Shown here one piece after another: positions 48,193-56,028 of a stretch of 64,000 bases of DNA. Numbering within the stretch: the first letter of the stretch is position 1; each line of letters opens with the position of its first letter. This DNA comes from JAJDXO01 sp965213765 (GTDB lineage: Bacteria; Pseudomonadota; Alphaproteobacteria; Rhodospirillales; UBA2165), in NCBI GenBank assembly GCA_965213765.1, contig OZ243926.1:2108001-2172000 (forward strand). Direction: 5' to 3'. The translations under genes were made by a program, and so were the position numbers. Below the pieces are notes generated by a model. It searched no databases, had not been told where the DNA came from, and saw only the letters and a list, made by a program, of their open reading frames with translations.

Positions 48193-49503
48193 TCAGAGAA
48201 GCGCCAGCGGAATTTGCGGGAACGCAATAATCAGCAGCAGGACAATCAGCATCGTCGCCGCATAGGGTGCGGCGCCGGTGAAGATATCGCCGACCGTGAT
48301 GTCGTCCCGCTGCAGGTTGTTGTGGATGACGAAACACGCAATCCCCAACGGCGGCGTCAGCAGTCCTATCTCAACCGCGATGATCGTAACAATCCCGAAC
48401 CAGATGAGGTCGACACCCAAATTTTGGAGGATGGGAAAAGCCAGCGGCACGGTAATCAGCATGATGGAGCCGGAATCCAGAATGGTGCCCAGCAGAATGA
48501 TGGTGACGATGTAGATCGCGAGGAGTTCGCCGGGACCCAGGCCCGAAGACTGGATAAAGCCCTCCATCACGCCCGGGATTCCGGACACGACGATCATCTT
48601 CGAATAAAGATGCGCCGAGATCAGCAGGAAGCAGATGGCGGCGGTTACGTGACCGGTTTCCTTCAATACCTGCCACAAATTCGCCCTGGTCAGCGACCGT
48701 TTCAGAATCGACAGCACCAAAGCCGCGAACGCACCGATACCGCCCGCTTCGGTTGCCGTAAACCAGCCGAGCCAGATACCCCCGAGCACGACAAAGATTA
48801 GAATGACTATGGGAACCAATTTGCCCGCGAGTTCATGGGTCCCCATGAGCGATTCTGCTTTCTGAACCTCCCCGCCAATCGCGACGAAGTTGGGGAACCG
48901 GTGGGCCAACACCCAATTGAGGATGGCAAACGCGGCGGCCAGCAGAATGCCGGGCAGAATGCCGGCAATAAACAGGGCGCCAATTGAACTCTCGGTCAGA
49001 ATGCCGAACAAAATCAGCAGCATGGAAGGTGGGATCAGCATCCCGAGAACGCTGGAGCCGGCAACCACACCGACAGCAAATCGCGGGTTGTAGCCGAGTC
49101 GCAGCATCTCCGGCACGGCGACCTTGGTGAATACGGACGCGGACGCGATCGAGGAGCCGGTGACGGCCGCAAAAACGGCATTGGCGGCCACCGTCGCCGT
49201 GCCCAGCCCCGCCTTGACCCGCCGGAACAGATGATTGGCGACGTCATAGGTGTCCTTGCCGATTCCCGAGACGCTGACCAGCAGTCCCATGAGCACGAAC
49301 AGGGGTATGACCCCGAATTCAAACCGCCGCAGGCTCTCGCCCGCAGCCAGTGCGAGCAGCTTCCCGGCAATGGTCATGTCCTCGCGTATCAATGAAACGC
49401 CGATAAAGGACAGCAGCGACAGGGCGACTCCGATGTGCACGCCAATATAGACCAGCACCAGGACGCCGATGATCGACACCAGACCGATATCGACGGAACT
49501 CAT
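48193..49503 (-). CDS. dctM: TRAP transporter large permease
   Basis: A 436-residue membrane protein of the DctM family with about 12 helices, the main translocation subunit of a tripartite ATP-independent periplasmic transporter. Typical regions: GVHIGVALSLLSFIGVSLI, GVIPLFVLMGLLVS, AAVTGSSIASASVFTKVAVPEMLRLGYNPRFAVGVVAGSSVLGMLIPPSMLLILFGI, GWFTATEAGGIGAFAAL, and EIGLLTPPLGIACFVIHN. ATG 49503 overlaps the dctQ stop (ATGA); an upstream frame adds 37 unrelated residues. Confidence 0.96.
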   Translation of the reverse strand: MSSVDIGLVSIIGVLVLVYIGVHIGVALSLLSFIGVSLIREDMTIAGKLLALAAGESLRRFEFGVIPLFVLMGLLVSVSGIGKDTYDVANHLFRRVKAGLGTATVAANAVFAAVTGSSIASASVFTKVAVPEMLRLGYNPRFAVGVVAGSSVLGMLIPPSMLLILFGILTESSIGALFIAGILPGILLAAAFAILNWVLAHRFPNFVAIGGEVQKAESLMGTHELAGKLVPIVILIFVVLGGIWLGWFTATEAGGIGAFAALVLSILKRSLTRANLWQVLKETGHVTAAICFLLISAHLYSKMIVVSGIPGVMEGFIQSSGLGPGELLAIYIVTIILLGTILDSGSIMLITVPLAFPILQNLGVDLIWFGIVTIIAVEIGLLTPPLGIACFVIHNNLQRDDITVGDIFTGAAPYAATMLIVLLLIIAFPQIPLALL

Positions 49504-50069
49504 GCCGAGGTCTCCCGGCGGCTCGCCAGAAAGCGGAGGTCGGCAATGAACAGCCGCAGAAACTGAATGGCGCAAACACCCGCACCGACGACCACGACCG
49601 CCTTGATGGGCCACTCAGGAAACGTGAAATCCCCCTCGGTGCCGTCATAGGAATCGAGGCGCCAGGCCTTTTCCAGCAGGGGCATGGAAAACCGCACCAG
49701 CACGACCATCAGGACGACGCCGGCGAAATGAAACACCGCCTGCATCCAATGGCCAAGAACCGGCCTGGTGTTGAGAAGTTTGCCGATCAGGATGTCCGAT
49801 CGGGTGAGCCGTCCGGCGCGCAGCGCGTCGGCCAACTGAAGGAATACGATCGCCACGATCGACATGGTGATAATCAGCGGCACGCCCCGGACCGGGCTGT
49901 TGAAAAACATGCGCATCCCGACATCGAAGACGATGAGCATCATCATGACGAAGATCCATGCCGTCCCCAGCGTATTCAGAGCCGTTACGACGACATCAAG
50001 CCATCGACCCAGACGGCGACCCCAGCCGGCAGGCGAAGCCGCCTGCCGGGGCGCCGGTTCATCGGTCAT
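49500..50069 (-). CDS. dctQ: TRAP transporter small permease
   Basis: A 189-residue protein with four predicted helices, the DctQ subunit that binds DctM. Recognisable features are LDVVVTALNTLGTAWIFVMMMLIVFDVGMRMFFNSPVRGVPLIITMSIVAIVFLQLADALRAGRLTRSDI and a last helix in IKAVVVVGAGVCAIQFLRLFI. Encoded 18 bp after dctP and overlapping dctM by four bases. Confidence 0.93.
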   Translation of the reverse strand: MTDEPAPRQAASPAGWGRRLGRWLDVVVTALNTLGTAWIFVMMMLIVFDVGMRMFFNSPVRGVPLIITMSIVAIVFLQLADALRAGRLTRSDILIGKLLNTRPVLGHWMQAVFHFAGVVLMVVLVRFSMPLLEKAWRLDSYDGTEGDFTFPEWPIKAVVVVGAGVCAIQFLRLFIADLRFLASRRETSA

Positions 50070-50087
50070 GAGCGATACCGCGGACGG

Positions 50088-51158
50088 CTATTCTTTGTCC
50101 CAGTCCCGGACAAAGGTTTCGCCACCCGCCCGCAGGGCATTGAGATAAGCCGCCAACACCTTGCTGGCCGGTTGACCCCGCTTGTCCCAAGTCTCGGCCC
50201 ACTGCTTCGGCAAGTTCGGTAGTTTGTGCGCCCACCGCTTGCGTTCTTCGGCCGGGAATTCGGTGATCCGGAGACCCTGCTTGGCCATAATGCCTGAGAA
50301 TTTTTTCTCAAGCGCGATCGTCAGCCCGGAGTATTTAGTCATCATCTGATCGCCGGTTTCATGGAAGATCTTCCGGGCGTAGGGCGGCATGCCGTCGAAG
50401 GTCTCTTTGTTCATGGTCAGGCTGACGCCGACGGTGGAGCCGAAGCCGACCCTGGTCATGTACTTTGCCGCTTCATGCACCTTGTACACCATGGTCAGCA
50501 TGATCGAGATGGGATAGCCGTCATAGAGCCCGCTCTTGATGTTGTTGAGCGCTTGGTTCATCGACGACGTCACCGGTACCGCGCCCGTCGGCTTCAACCA
50601 GGCCGATGCGGCACCAGTCGCCCCTATGCGGTGACCCTTGAGATCCTCATATTTGGTGACCGGAAAATTGGTGATGAGGTGGAGTGAATCGGAAGACCCT
50701 GCGCCAAGCCAAACCTGGTTCCGTTTGGTCCAAGCGGCTTTCATCGCCGGAAACTGTTCGTGAAGCTGCTTATTGACCTTGTTCAACAGCATCACGTTGG
50801 TGGTGCTGAACGGCACCTTGAAGGAAATTTGCTCGAGGGGCAGGTTCGACTCTTCGAACGAGTTGATGACGAAAGCGACTTGGGCGAGATTGTCTTCAAC
50901 CGCTTCGAAGGTGTCACGGAAATTGGCAAGGCTGCCGCTCCATGCTTCGGTCCACTCGATTCTGAAATCGCCTCCCGCCGCGAGACGCTTATTCACCGTC
51001 GGAATGAAAAAATTCTTGGCGAGGCGAACCGCCGCATTGACCGGTGGAACCGGTGCGGAGAACGTCATTTTAACGGTCTCCGCTGCTACCGGCGTCGCCG
51101 ACAATGCCGTCATCGCGGCGCCCGCGGCAACCGACGCAAAACTAATTTTCTTAATCAT
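50088..51158 (-). CDS. dctP: TRAP transporter substrate-binding protein
   Basis: A 356-residue periplasmic binding protein with a signal peptide (residues 1-26, ending VAAE). The DctP fold is seen in VKMTFSAPVPPVNAAVRLAKNFFIPTVNKR, GSLANFRDTFEAVEDNLAQVAFV, the ligand-binding segment KYEDLKGHRIGATGAASAWLKPTGAVPV, and GLYDGYPISIMLTMVYKV. The ligand is probably a carboxylate; the FAH-family gene encoded just upstream points to a keto acid or aromatic-derived acid. The 59-bp leader between the two genes is very AT-rich and contains AAGAA..TTCTT plus a T-run, a weak terminator or attenuator. Confidence 0.93.
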   Translation of the reverse strand: MIKKISFASVAAGAAMTALSATPVAAETVKMTFSAPVPPVNAAVRLAKNFFIPTVNKRLAAGGDFRIEWTEAWSGSLANFRDTFEAVEDNLAQVAFVINSFEESNLPLEQISFKVPFSTTNVMLLNKVNKQLHEQFPAMKAAWTKRNQVWLGAGSSDSLHLITNFPVTKYEDLKGHRIGATGAASAWLKPTGAVPVTSSMNQALNNIKSGLYDGYPISIMLTMVYKVHEAAKYMTRVGFGSTVGVSLTMNKETFDGMPPYARKIFHETGDQMMTKYSGLTIALEKKFSGIMAKQGLRITEFPAEERKRWAHKLPNLPKQWAETWDKRGQPASKVLAAYLNALRAGGETFVRDWDKE

Positions 51159-51217
51159 CTGAAGCCTTCTCCTAAAAAATAATATTTTGAAAAAAAGAAT
51201 TTTCTTATTCGTGGCGC

Positions 51218-52162
51218 TCAGCCGGCGCGGTAGGCGTTGGGAAGGTCTGCTTCAACCTCGTTGCGCAAAATCCCCAAGCCCGTAATTTCAACCTCACACA
51301 CATCCCCCGGTTTCATGTGAACCCGGCCGGCATATTTGACGCCGCCGCCATCGTCCACATGGCTGTCGATCTGTGCCTCGATATCGTCGTCAGCGGGCAG
51401 CAATGCGCCCGGCGTGCCGGTGATGATCACGTCACCGGGCCGCAATATGTGGCCGATGGAAATGTAGTGGATCAGCGCCTCGACATTGAAGATCAACCCG
51501 TTGACGCCTTCGTGCTGGCGCGCCTTGCCGTTGAGCCGGGTGATGATCTCCTTCCCGTAAGGATCGCCGAATTCATCCGGGGTCATCATCCACGGCCCGA
51601 AGCTGCCGGACGCCTCGAAATTCTTGCCGAGACCGAACTGACGGTTGTGGCTCTGAAATTCGCGGACGCTGCCCTCGTTATGGATCGAGTACCCGGCCAC
51701 GTGGTCCATCGCCTTGTCCTTGGGAATGTGGCGGCCGGGCTTGCCGATGATCACCGCCAACTCACCCTCATAATCGAAGGCCTGACCCACATCCGGCGGC
51801 GGCGCCAGCAGCGGCCGCAGATGACCGACATGGGACTTGGCGTGACGCAGAAAAATATGGGGGTAATCCGGCGACGTGGTCAGGCCCGTCTCGTTGATAT
51901 GGGTCTGGAAATTCAACGCCAGCGCCCAGATGGCATTGGGATCGGTGATTACCGGTTCAAGTTCGACGTCGCCGAATGTCAGGTCGGCTGCCCTGCCATC
52001 CGCCGCCGCGGCGGCGCGTGACAATCCGTCCTCCATGGCGATGATCCGGCGCAGGTTGGAAGGAAGATCGGGTGCCGCATTGTTGAGCGCAACGAAGCCT
52101 GTGTCGTCGACCATGACCCCGACGCCGGGCGCATCGTTATGCCGGTAGGAAACGAGCCGCAT
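51218..52162 (-). CDS. fumarylacetoacetate hydrolase family protein
   Basis: A 314-residue FAH-superfamily enzyme. The core has FDYEGELAVIIGKPGRHIPKDKAMDHVAGYSIHNEGSVREFQ (metal-binding acidic residues and catalytic region), KNFEASGSFGPWMMTPDEF and HILRPGDVIITGTPGA. Members hydrolyse acylpyruvates or decarboxylate oxo-acids such as 5-oxopent-3-ene tricarboxylate; some are oxaloacetate decarboxylases. The N-terminal 70 residues form the usual small domain. First gene of a unit with dctP, dctQ and dctM, so the substrate is likely imported by that transporter. Confidence 0.92.
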   Translation of the reverse strand: MRLVSYRHNDAPGVGVMVDDTGFVALNNAAPDLPSNLRRIIAMEDGLSRAAAAADGRAADLTFGDVELEPVITDPNAIWALALNFQTHINETGLTTSPDYPHIFLRHAKSHVGHLRPLLAPPPDVGQAFDYEGELAVIIGKPGRHIPKDKAMDHVAGYSIHNEGSVREFQSHNRQFGLGKNFEASGSFGPWMMTPDEFGDPYGKEIITRLNGKARQHEGVNGLIFNVEALIHYISIGHILRPGDVIITGTPGALLPADDDIEAQIDSHVDDGGGVKYAGRVHMKPGDVCEVEITGLGILRNEVEADLPNAYRAG

Positions 52163-52279
52163 AAATGAAATCCTCTCCTGTCACGCCGTAAAAAACGGAC
52201 TATGCTCATTTTCTCAAACTAGCCAAACCGGACACTCAAGCCAACACTTCGAATGTGGTTGATGTAGGGGGACGCCAAT

Positions 52280-53218
52280 ATGAACCGGGTGCACATCGCT
52301 GCCTTCAACGCCAGTGACTATGGAGAACTCATCCGCGCCGAGTTTCCCGAACTCGAGGTAACCGTGGAGGACGTCAAGGGAAAGGCCACGGCATCCTTTG
52401 CGGATGCAAACGTGTTGATCGGGTTCGGGCCGGCAATGACCGACGAACTGGTCGCCGAAGCCACTGGCCTTAAGTGGATTCAGGCCCTCGGAACCGGGGT
52501 CGACGGATTCGATGACCGGGTCGATGTCGGCAAGGTGATTCTCAGCTCCATGCGGGGCATCCACGGCCCCCAGATGGCGGAAATGGCGTTCCTCATGATG
52601 CTGTCGTTCGTCCGGCGGCTACCGTTCATACTCGAGAACCAGACCCATAAGCGTTGGGAACGGTTCACCGCCGCCAAGCTGGAGGGCAAAACGGCCGTCA
52701 TCATCGGTATCGGCTTGATCGCCGATGCCCTGGCCGCTCGGTGTCAGGCATTCGGCCTCAGGGTCCTGGGCGTCTCCGGGACACCGCGCAAGGTTGCCAA
52801 CCTCGACCGGGTGTACGCGCGCACCGACATGGAGGCGGCGGTGGCGGAGGGGGATTTCGTGATCTTGCTGGCGCCATTGACCGACCAATCCCGCGGCATG
52901 ATCAACCGGCCCGTATTCCAGGCGATGAAGCCGTCGGCCTATTTCATCAATCTCGCCCGGGGGGGCGTTGTCAACGAACAGGATTTCGTGGAGGCCATGC
53001 GGCGTGAGAAAATCGCCGGCGCCGCCCTGGATGTTTTCGTCGACGAGCCGTTGCCGGAAACCTCGCCGCTGTGGGATCTGCCCAATGTGATCATTACCCC
53101 GCATATGGGCGGGCGGACCGAAGGCTACGTCGATCAGGCCATGCCGATCATCCGTCACAACTTCCGCTGCTATTTGGACGGCGCGCCCGAGAACATGAAA
53201 AATAGGGTAACCAGTTGA
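52280..53218 (+). CDS. D-2-hydroxyacid dehydrogenase
   Basis: A 312-residue NAD(P)-dependent dehydrogenase of the D-isomer-specific family. It shows WIQALGTGVDGFDD, the Rossmann motif GKTAVIIGIGLIADALAARCQAFG, the catalytic Arg in FINLARGGVVNEQDF, Glu in DVFVDEPLPETSPLWD and His in VIITPHMGGRTEG. It would interconvert a 2-oxo acid and its D-2-hydroxy acid. It is divergent from the FAH-TRAP genes, with a shared 117-bp promoter region, so the five genes probably serve one hydroxy/oxo-acid pathway. Confidence 0.93.
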   Translation: MNRVHIAAFNASDYGELIRAEFPELEVTVEDVKGKATASFADANVLIGFGPAMTDELVAEATGLKWIQALGTGVDGFDDRVDVGKVILSSMRGIHGPQMAEMAFLMMLSFVRRLPFILENQTHKRWERFTAAKLEGKTAVIIGIGLIADALAARCQAFGLRVLGVSGTPRKVANLDRVYARTDMEAAVAEGDFVILLAPLTDQSRGMINRPVFQAMKPSAYFINLARGGVVNEQDFVEAMRREKIAGAALDVFVDEPLPETSPLWDLPNVIITPHMGGRTEGYVDQAMPIIRHNFRCYLDGAPENMKNRVTS

Positions 53219-53328
53219 AAATAAGCCGTTATTTGGGCGGGGAATAATTCCTCCACGTCGGCATTGATATCATCGAGGCTCCGCAATGCGGTGCCGACAA
53301 CCGTAACTTAATCCCATAGGGAGACTTG

Positions 53329-53535
53329 ATGATGTCTAAAATCCTTGCCGCCTCTGTCGCTCTCTTGCTGGTCACCGGTGTTGCCTGCACCCAGGACACC
53401 ATGAAGAAAGACACCATGATGAAGGACGAGATGAAAAAAGACACCATGATGAAGAAGGACGCCATGAAGAAGGACGAGATGAAAAAAGACACCATGATGA
53501 AGGACGGGATGAAGAAGGACAAAATGTCCAAATAG
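53329..53535 (+). CDS. pentapeptide MxKDx repeat protein
   Basis: A 68-residue secreted or lipid-anchored small protein. A signal segment (KILAASVALLLVTGVAC; Cys near residue 21, weak lipobox) is followed by about eight repeats of the MxKDx type (TMKKD, TMMKD, EMKKD, TMMKKD, AMKKD, EMKKD, TMMKD, GMKKD). This is the family known as penta_MxKDx; function is not established, but the Met/Asp/Lys-rich repeats could bind metals. ATG 53329 is chosen because GGGAG lies seven bases upstream. At DNA level a 30-bp unit is duplicated with A6 runs, making it prone to slippage. It precedes an ECF sigma/anti-sigma pair by 106 bp. Confidence 0.85.
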   Translation: MMSKILAASVALLLVTGVACTQDTMKKDTMMKDEMKKDTMMKKDAMKKDEMKKDTMMKDGMKKDKMSK

Positions 53536-53641
53536 GCGGCCGCTTCGTTATAGTTGACGCCGGTGACCGGGAGGTGTGCGGGAGCACTCTCCCGGCAACC
53601 CACCGACCGAACCCTGGGATTTCTTTGCACTAAAGCCCGAG

Positions 53642-54148
53642 ATGGATAAACGCAAGGACATCATTGAACAGATGCCGCACTTGATGCGCTATGCCCGCGC
53701 CCTCACCCGGGACGCCGTGGCCGCCGACGATCTGGTGCAGGATTGCGTCTCGCGGGCGCTGAGCCGGCTGCATCTGTTTAAAGCGGGAACCAATATGCGG
53801 GCATGGCTGTTCACCATTTTGCACAACATTCACGCCCAGAATATGCGCACCCTCGGCCGACGCCCCCGAGCCGTGCCCCTGGACCAGGAACTCGAGGAGC
53901 GGCGCGGCGCCGGTCCGACGCAGGACGCCCCCTTGACGGCGCGCGATCTTCAGCGCGCCCTCGATCATCTGCCGGACGAACAACGGGAAGTGGTCCTGCT
54001 GGTGGGGCTCGAGGATATGACCTATGCCGAGGCCGCCGAGGTTACGGGCGTGCCGGTCGGCACGATTATGTCGCGCCTGGCCCGCGGCCGGGAGCGGCTT
54101 CGGAAGATGATGGCTGAGGGCGTCCCCGCCCTGAGGAGTGTCAAATGA
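53642..54148 (+). CDS. ECF-family RNA polymerase sigma factor (second)
   Basis: A 168-residue sigma factor. Region 2 is MPHLMRYARALTRDAVAADDLVQDCVSRALSRLHLFKAGTNMRAWLFTILHN; region 4 is LDHLPDEQREVVLLVGLEDMTYAEAAEVTGVPVGTIMSRLARGRERLRKMM. ATG 53642 begins the conserved part; the frame is open from 53576. It overlaps the anti-sigma gene by four bases (ATGA). Its regulon may include the MxKDx gene just upstream. Confidence 0.95.
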   Translation: MDKRKDIIEQMPHLMRYARALTRDAVAADDLVQDCVSRALSRLHLFKAGTNMRAWLFTILHNIHAQNMRTLGRRPRAVPLDQELEERRGAGPTQDAPLTARDLQRALDHLPDEQREVVLLVGLEDMTYAEAAEVTGVPVGTIMSRLARGRERLRKMMAEGVPALRSVK

Positions 54149-54915
54149 CCAGCGAGACAGGTTTCGCCGAAACCGACCTCCATGCCTATGGCGATGGCGA
54201 ACTGGACCGGGCCACCCTCGCCGAAATCGAGCGCTGGCTTGCCGAAACTCCCGAGGCGGCGGCCCAGGTACATGCCATCAAACTCCAAAAGCATATGATG
54301 CGTGAGCTCTACGACGACGGCCTGGAGGCGCCGTGGCCGGAGGGTGTCGAGGAAATGCTGACCGGAGAGCCCGAACGGAACTGGTGGCCCGGCTGGACGA
54401 GGCTGGCCGCCTCGGTCCTGCTTCTGCTGATCGGCGGTGCCGCCGGTTGGGGTGTCGCCCAGGTCGGGTCGCCGGAGCAAACCGCCGGGCGGAGCTTCGT
54501 CCAAAACGCGCTCTATGCCCACGCCGTCTATTCCCACGACGAACAGCGCCCGGTCGAGGTCAGCATCGACGAGGAGCAGCTGCTGGTCGACTGGCTGTCC
54601 GAGCGGGTCGGCGAAAAGCTCATGACCCCCGACTTGGCCAGCAACGGCTTCAAGCTGATCGGCGGCCGTCTGGTGTCGGACACCGGAATGCCGGCCGCGC
54701 AGCTCATGTACGAAGACGTGCGTGCCAAACGGGTCACGCTCTATGTGCGCAAGGCGTTCGAGGACAAGGACTCCGCCTTCCGGTTTATTTCCGAGGATGG
54801 CATGATCGCCTTCTACTGGACCGATGGGCCGCTGTCCTACGCCCTAACGGGAGAGATGCCGCGGGGCGACCTCCTGGATCTCGCCCAAATGGTCTTCAAA
54901 GACATTTCTTCCTGA
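54145..54915 (+). CDS. membrane anti-sigma factor
   Basis: A 256-residue one-helix membrane protein. The cytoplasmic N-terminus (ETDLHAYGDGELDRATLAEIERWLAETPEAAAQVHAIKLQKHMMREL) is the usual anti-sigma binding domain; the membrane helix is LAASVLLLLIGGAAGWGVAQVG (about 93-114); a periplasmic domain of 140 residues follows, including HAVYSHDEQRPVEV and LIGGRLVSDTGMPAAQLMYED. It should sequester the ECF factor encoded upstream until a periplasmic signal arrives. No zinc-binding HxxxCxxC is present. Confidence 0.92.
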   Translation: MTSETGFAETDLHAYGDGELDRATLAEIERWLAETPEAAAQVHAIKLQKHMMRELYDDGLEAPWPEGVEEMLTGEPERNWWPGWTRLAASVLLLLIGGAAGWGVAQVGSPEQTAGRSFVQNALYAHAVYSHDEQRPVEVSIDEEQLLVDWLSERVGEKLMTPDLASNGFKLIGGRLVSDTGMPAAQLMYEDVRAKRVTLYVRKAFEDKDSAFRFISEDGMIAFYWTDGPLSYALTGEMPRGDLLDLAQMVFKDISS

Positions 54916-55025
54916 CGACGGATCGTTCGTCCGAAGCCGTACGGCGGGTTCGGACTCGATTAGAGGATTCTCCTTTTTGCGCCCTCTCACCCTTCCCCTC
55001 TCTCCCGGGAAGGGGGCGAAGGGAC

Positions 55026-55265
55026 GCACGGCAAGCCTCCTCTCCCCGCTCACCCGCAAGCCGTCATCACCGGGTCGGTCAATTCGTCCGAATTGACCTT
55101 ATTTGACCCGGTGATCCACGCCTCGCGGCCGGCGGCACACGTGGATGGCCGGGTCGCGGCTTGTCCTCCGGCCGGCGAAGCCGGTCCGGTGGGCCCGGCC
55201 ATGACGCAATCATTTTATGCCTCATCGCCGCAACACTCCTATGGTGGCTCAATTAAGTCCGGACC
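55026..55265. repeat. dispersed intergenic repeat, copy B
   Basis: The 240-bp partner of the block at 7451-7717, lacking that copy's 27-bp internal duplication. The perfect 10-bp hairpin (arm GGTCAATTCG) is at 55077-55098. It ends directly at the stop codon of the DUF2461 gene on the minus strand. Upstream of it, 54975-55025 holds a CCTTCCC..GGGAAGG palindrome. No gene is seen in 54916-55265. Confidence 0.85.
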
Positions 55266-55955
55266 CTAGAACGGGGCGCCGACGGCCTTGCAAACGAACT
55301 TCATTAGCGGCGTCACCGCCTTAAAACCATCCTCCACGTCGGAAACGAAGGATTTGGCGCGGGCCGCGCCTTCGGTGTCGTAACACATGGCGAAGAAGGT
55401 TTGCCGCTTGATGTCTTCAATATGCTTGTCGTCGGCCGAGAAACCCTTGGGTGGCCGTTTCAAGGCATCCCCCATAATGCCGTCGGTTTTCGCGTTGAGC
55501 ACCTTGTTGTTGATGACCCGGGTCCAGGCGGCGGGGTCTTTGCCGATCGCGGTCCGGATCTTGGCGAGCTCCGGTGCGCGCGGTTTCCAAATTCCACCGC
55601 CGTAGATCACCTTTCCGGGCTCGAGGTGAAGATAGAACCCGGGGGCGTGCGCATCCTTGCCGGCCGAATGACGGAACTGCACGGCCGCGTGCTCTTTGTA
55701 CGGCCTCTTGTCCTTGGAAAACCGCACATCCCGATAAATCCGGAACATGGATCCGCCGTTGGGCTTGGGATCGGCAACGTAATGCTTTGAAATCTTGGCG
55801 AGGCGGGGCGCCATTTCCTCGATAAACGAGATGCAGGCCGCCACCACCACTTCGCGATACCGGTCCTTGTTGGCTTCGAACCAAGGCCGCTCGTTGTTGG
55901 CTGCCAGTTCTTCGAAAAACTCAAAAAAATCCCGACCGAATCCGGTGAAAGGCAC
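55266..55955 (-). CDS. DUF2461 family protein
   Basis: A 229-residue protein of DUF2461 (TIGR02453), of unknown function. Conserved features are FTGFGRDFFEFFEELAANNERPWFEANKDRYRE at the start, MFRIYRDVRFSKDKRPYKEHAAVQFRH, GFYLHLEPGKVIYGGGIWKP and the ending with AKSFVSDVEDGFKAVTPLMKFV. I start at GTG 55955 because GGGGAG is six bases upstream and the family opens there; the frame runs to 56093. No partner genes are evident. Confidence 0.9.
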   Translation of the reverse strand: MPFTGFGRDFFEFFEELAANNERPWFEANKDRYREVVVAACISFIEEMAPRLAKISKHYVADPKPNGGSMFRIYRDVRFSKDKRPYKEHAAVQFRHSAGKDAHAPGFYLHLEPGKVIYGGGIWKPRAPELAKIRTAIGKDPAAWTRVINNKVLNAKTDGIMGDALKRPPKGFSADDKHIEDIKRQTFFAMCYDTEGAARAKSFVSDVEDGFKAVTPLMKFVCKAVGAPF

Positions 55956-56028
55956 GGCGCGCTCCCCGAGTATCGCTGTGGTAGTGAGGATAGCGCGCAC
56001 CCGTTTTGCGCGCCAACAACCAAACTCG

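Noticed and set aside
53385..53525. Short regularly spaced repeats that might suggest a CRISPR-like array
   Set aside because: The repeats are in frame and encode MxKDx pentapeptides; units are 15-30 bp with no unique spacers and no cas genes nearby.
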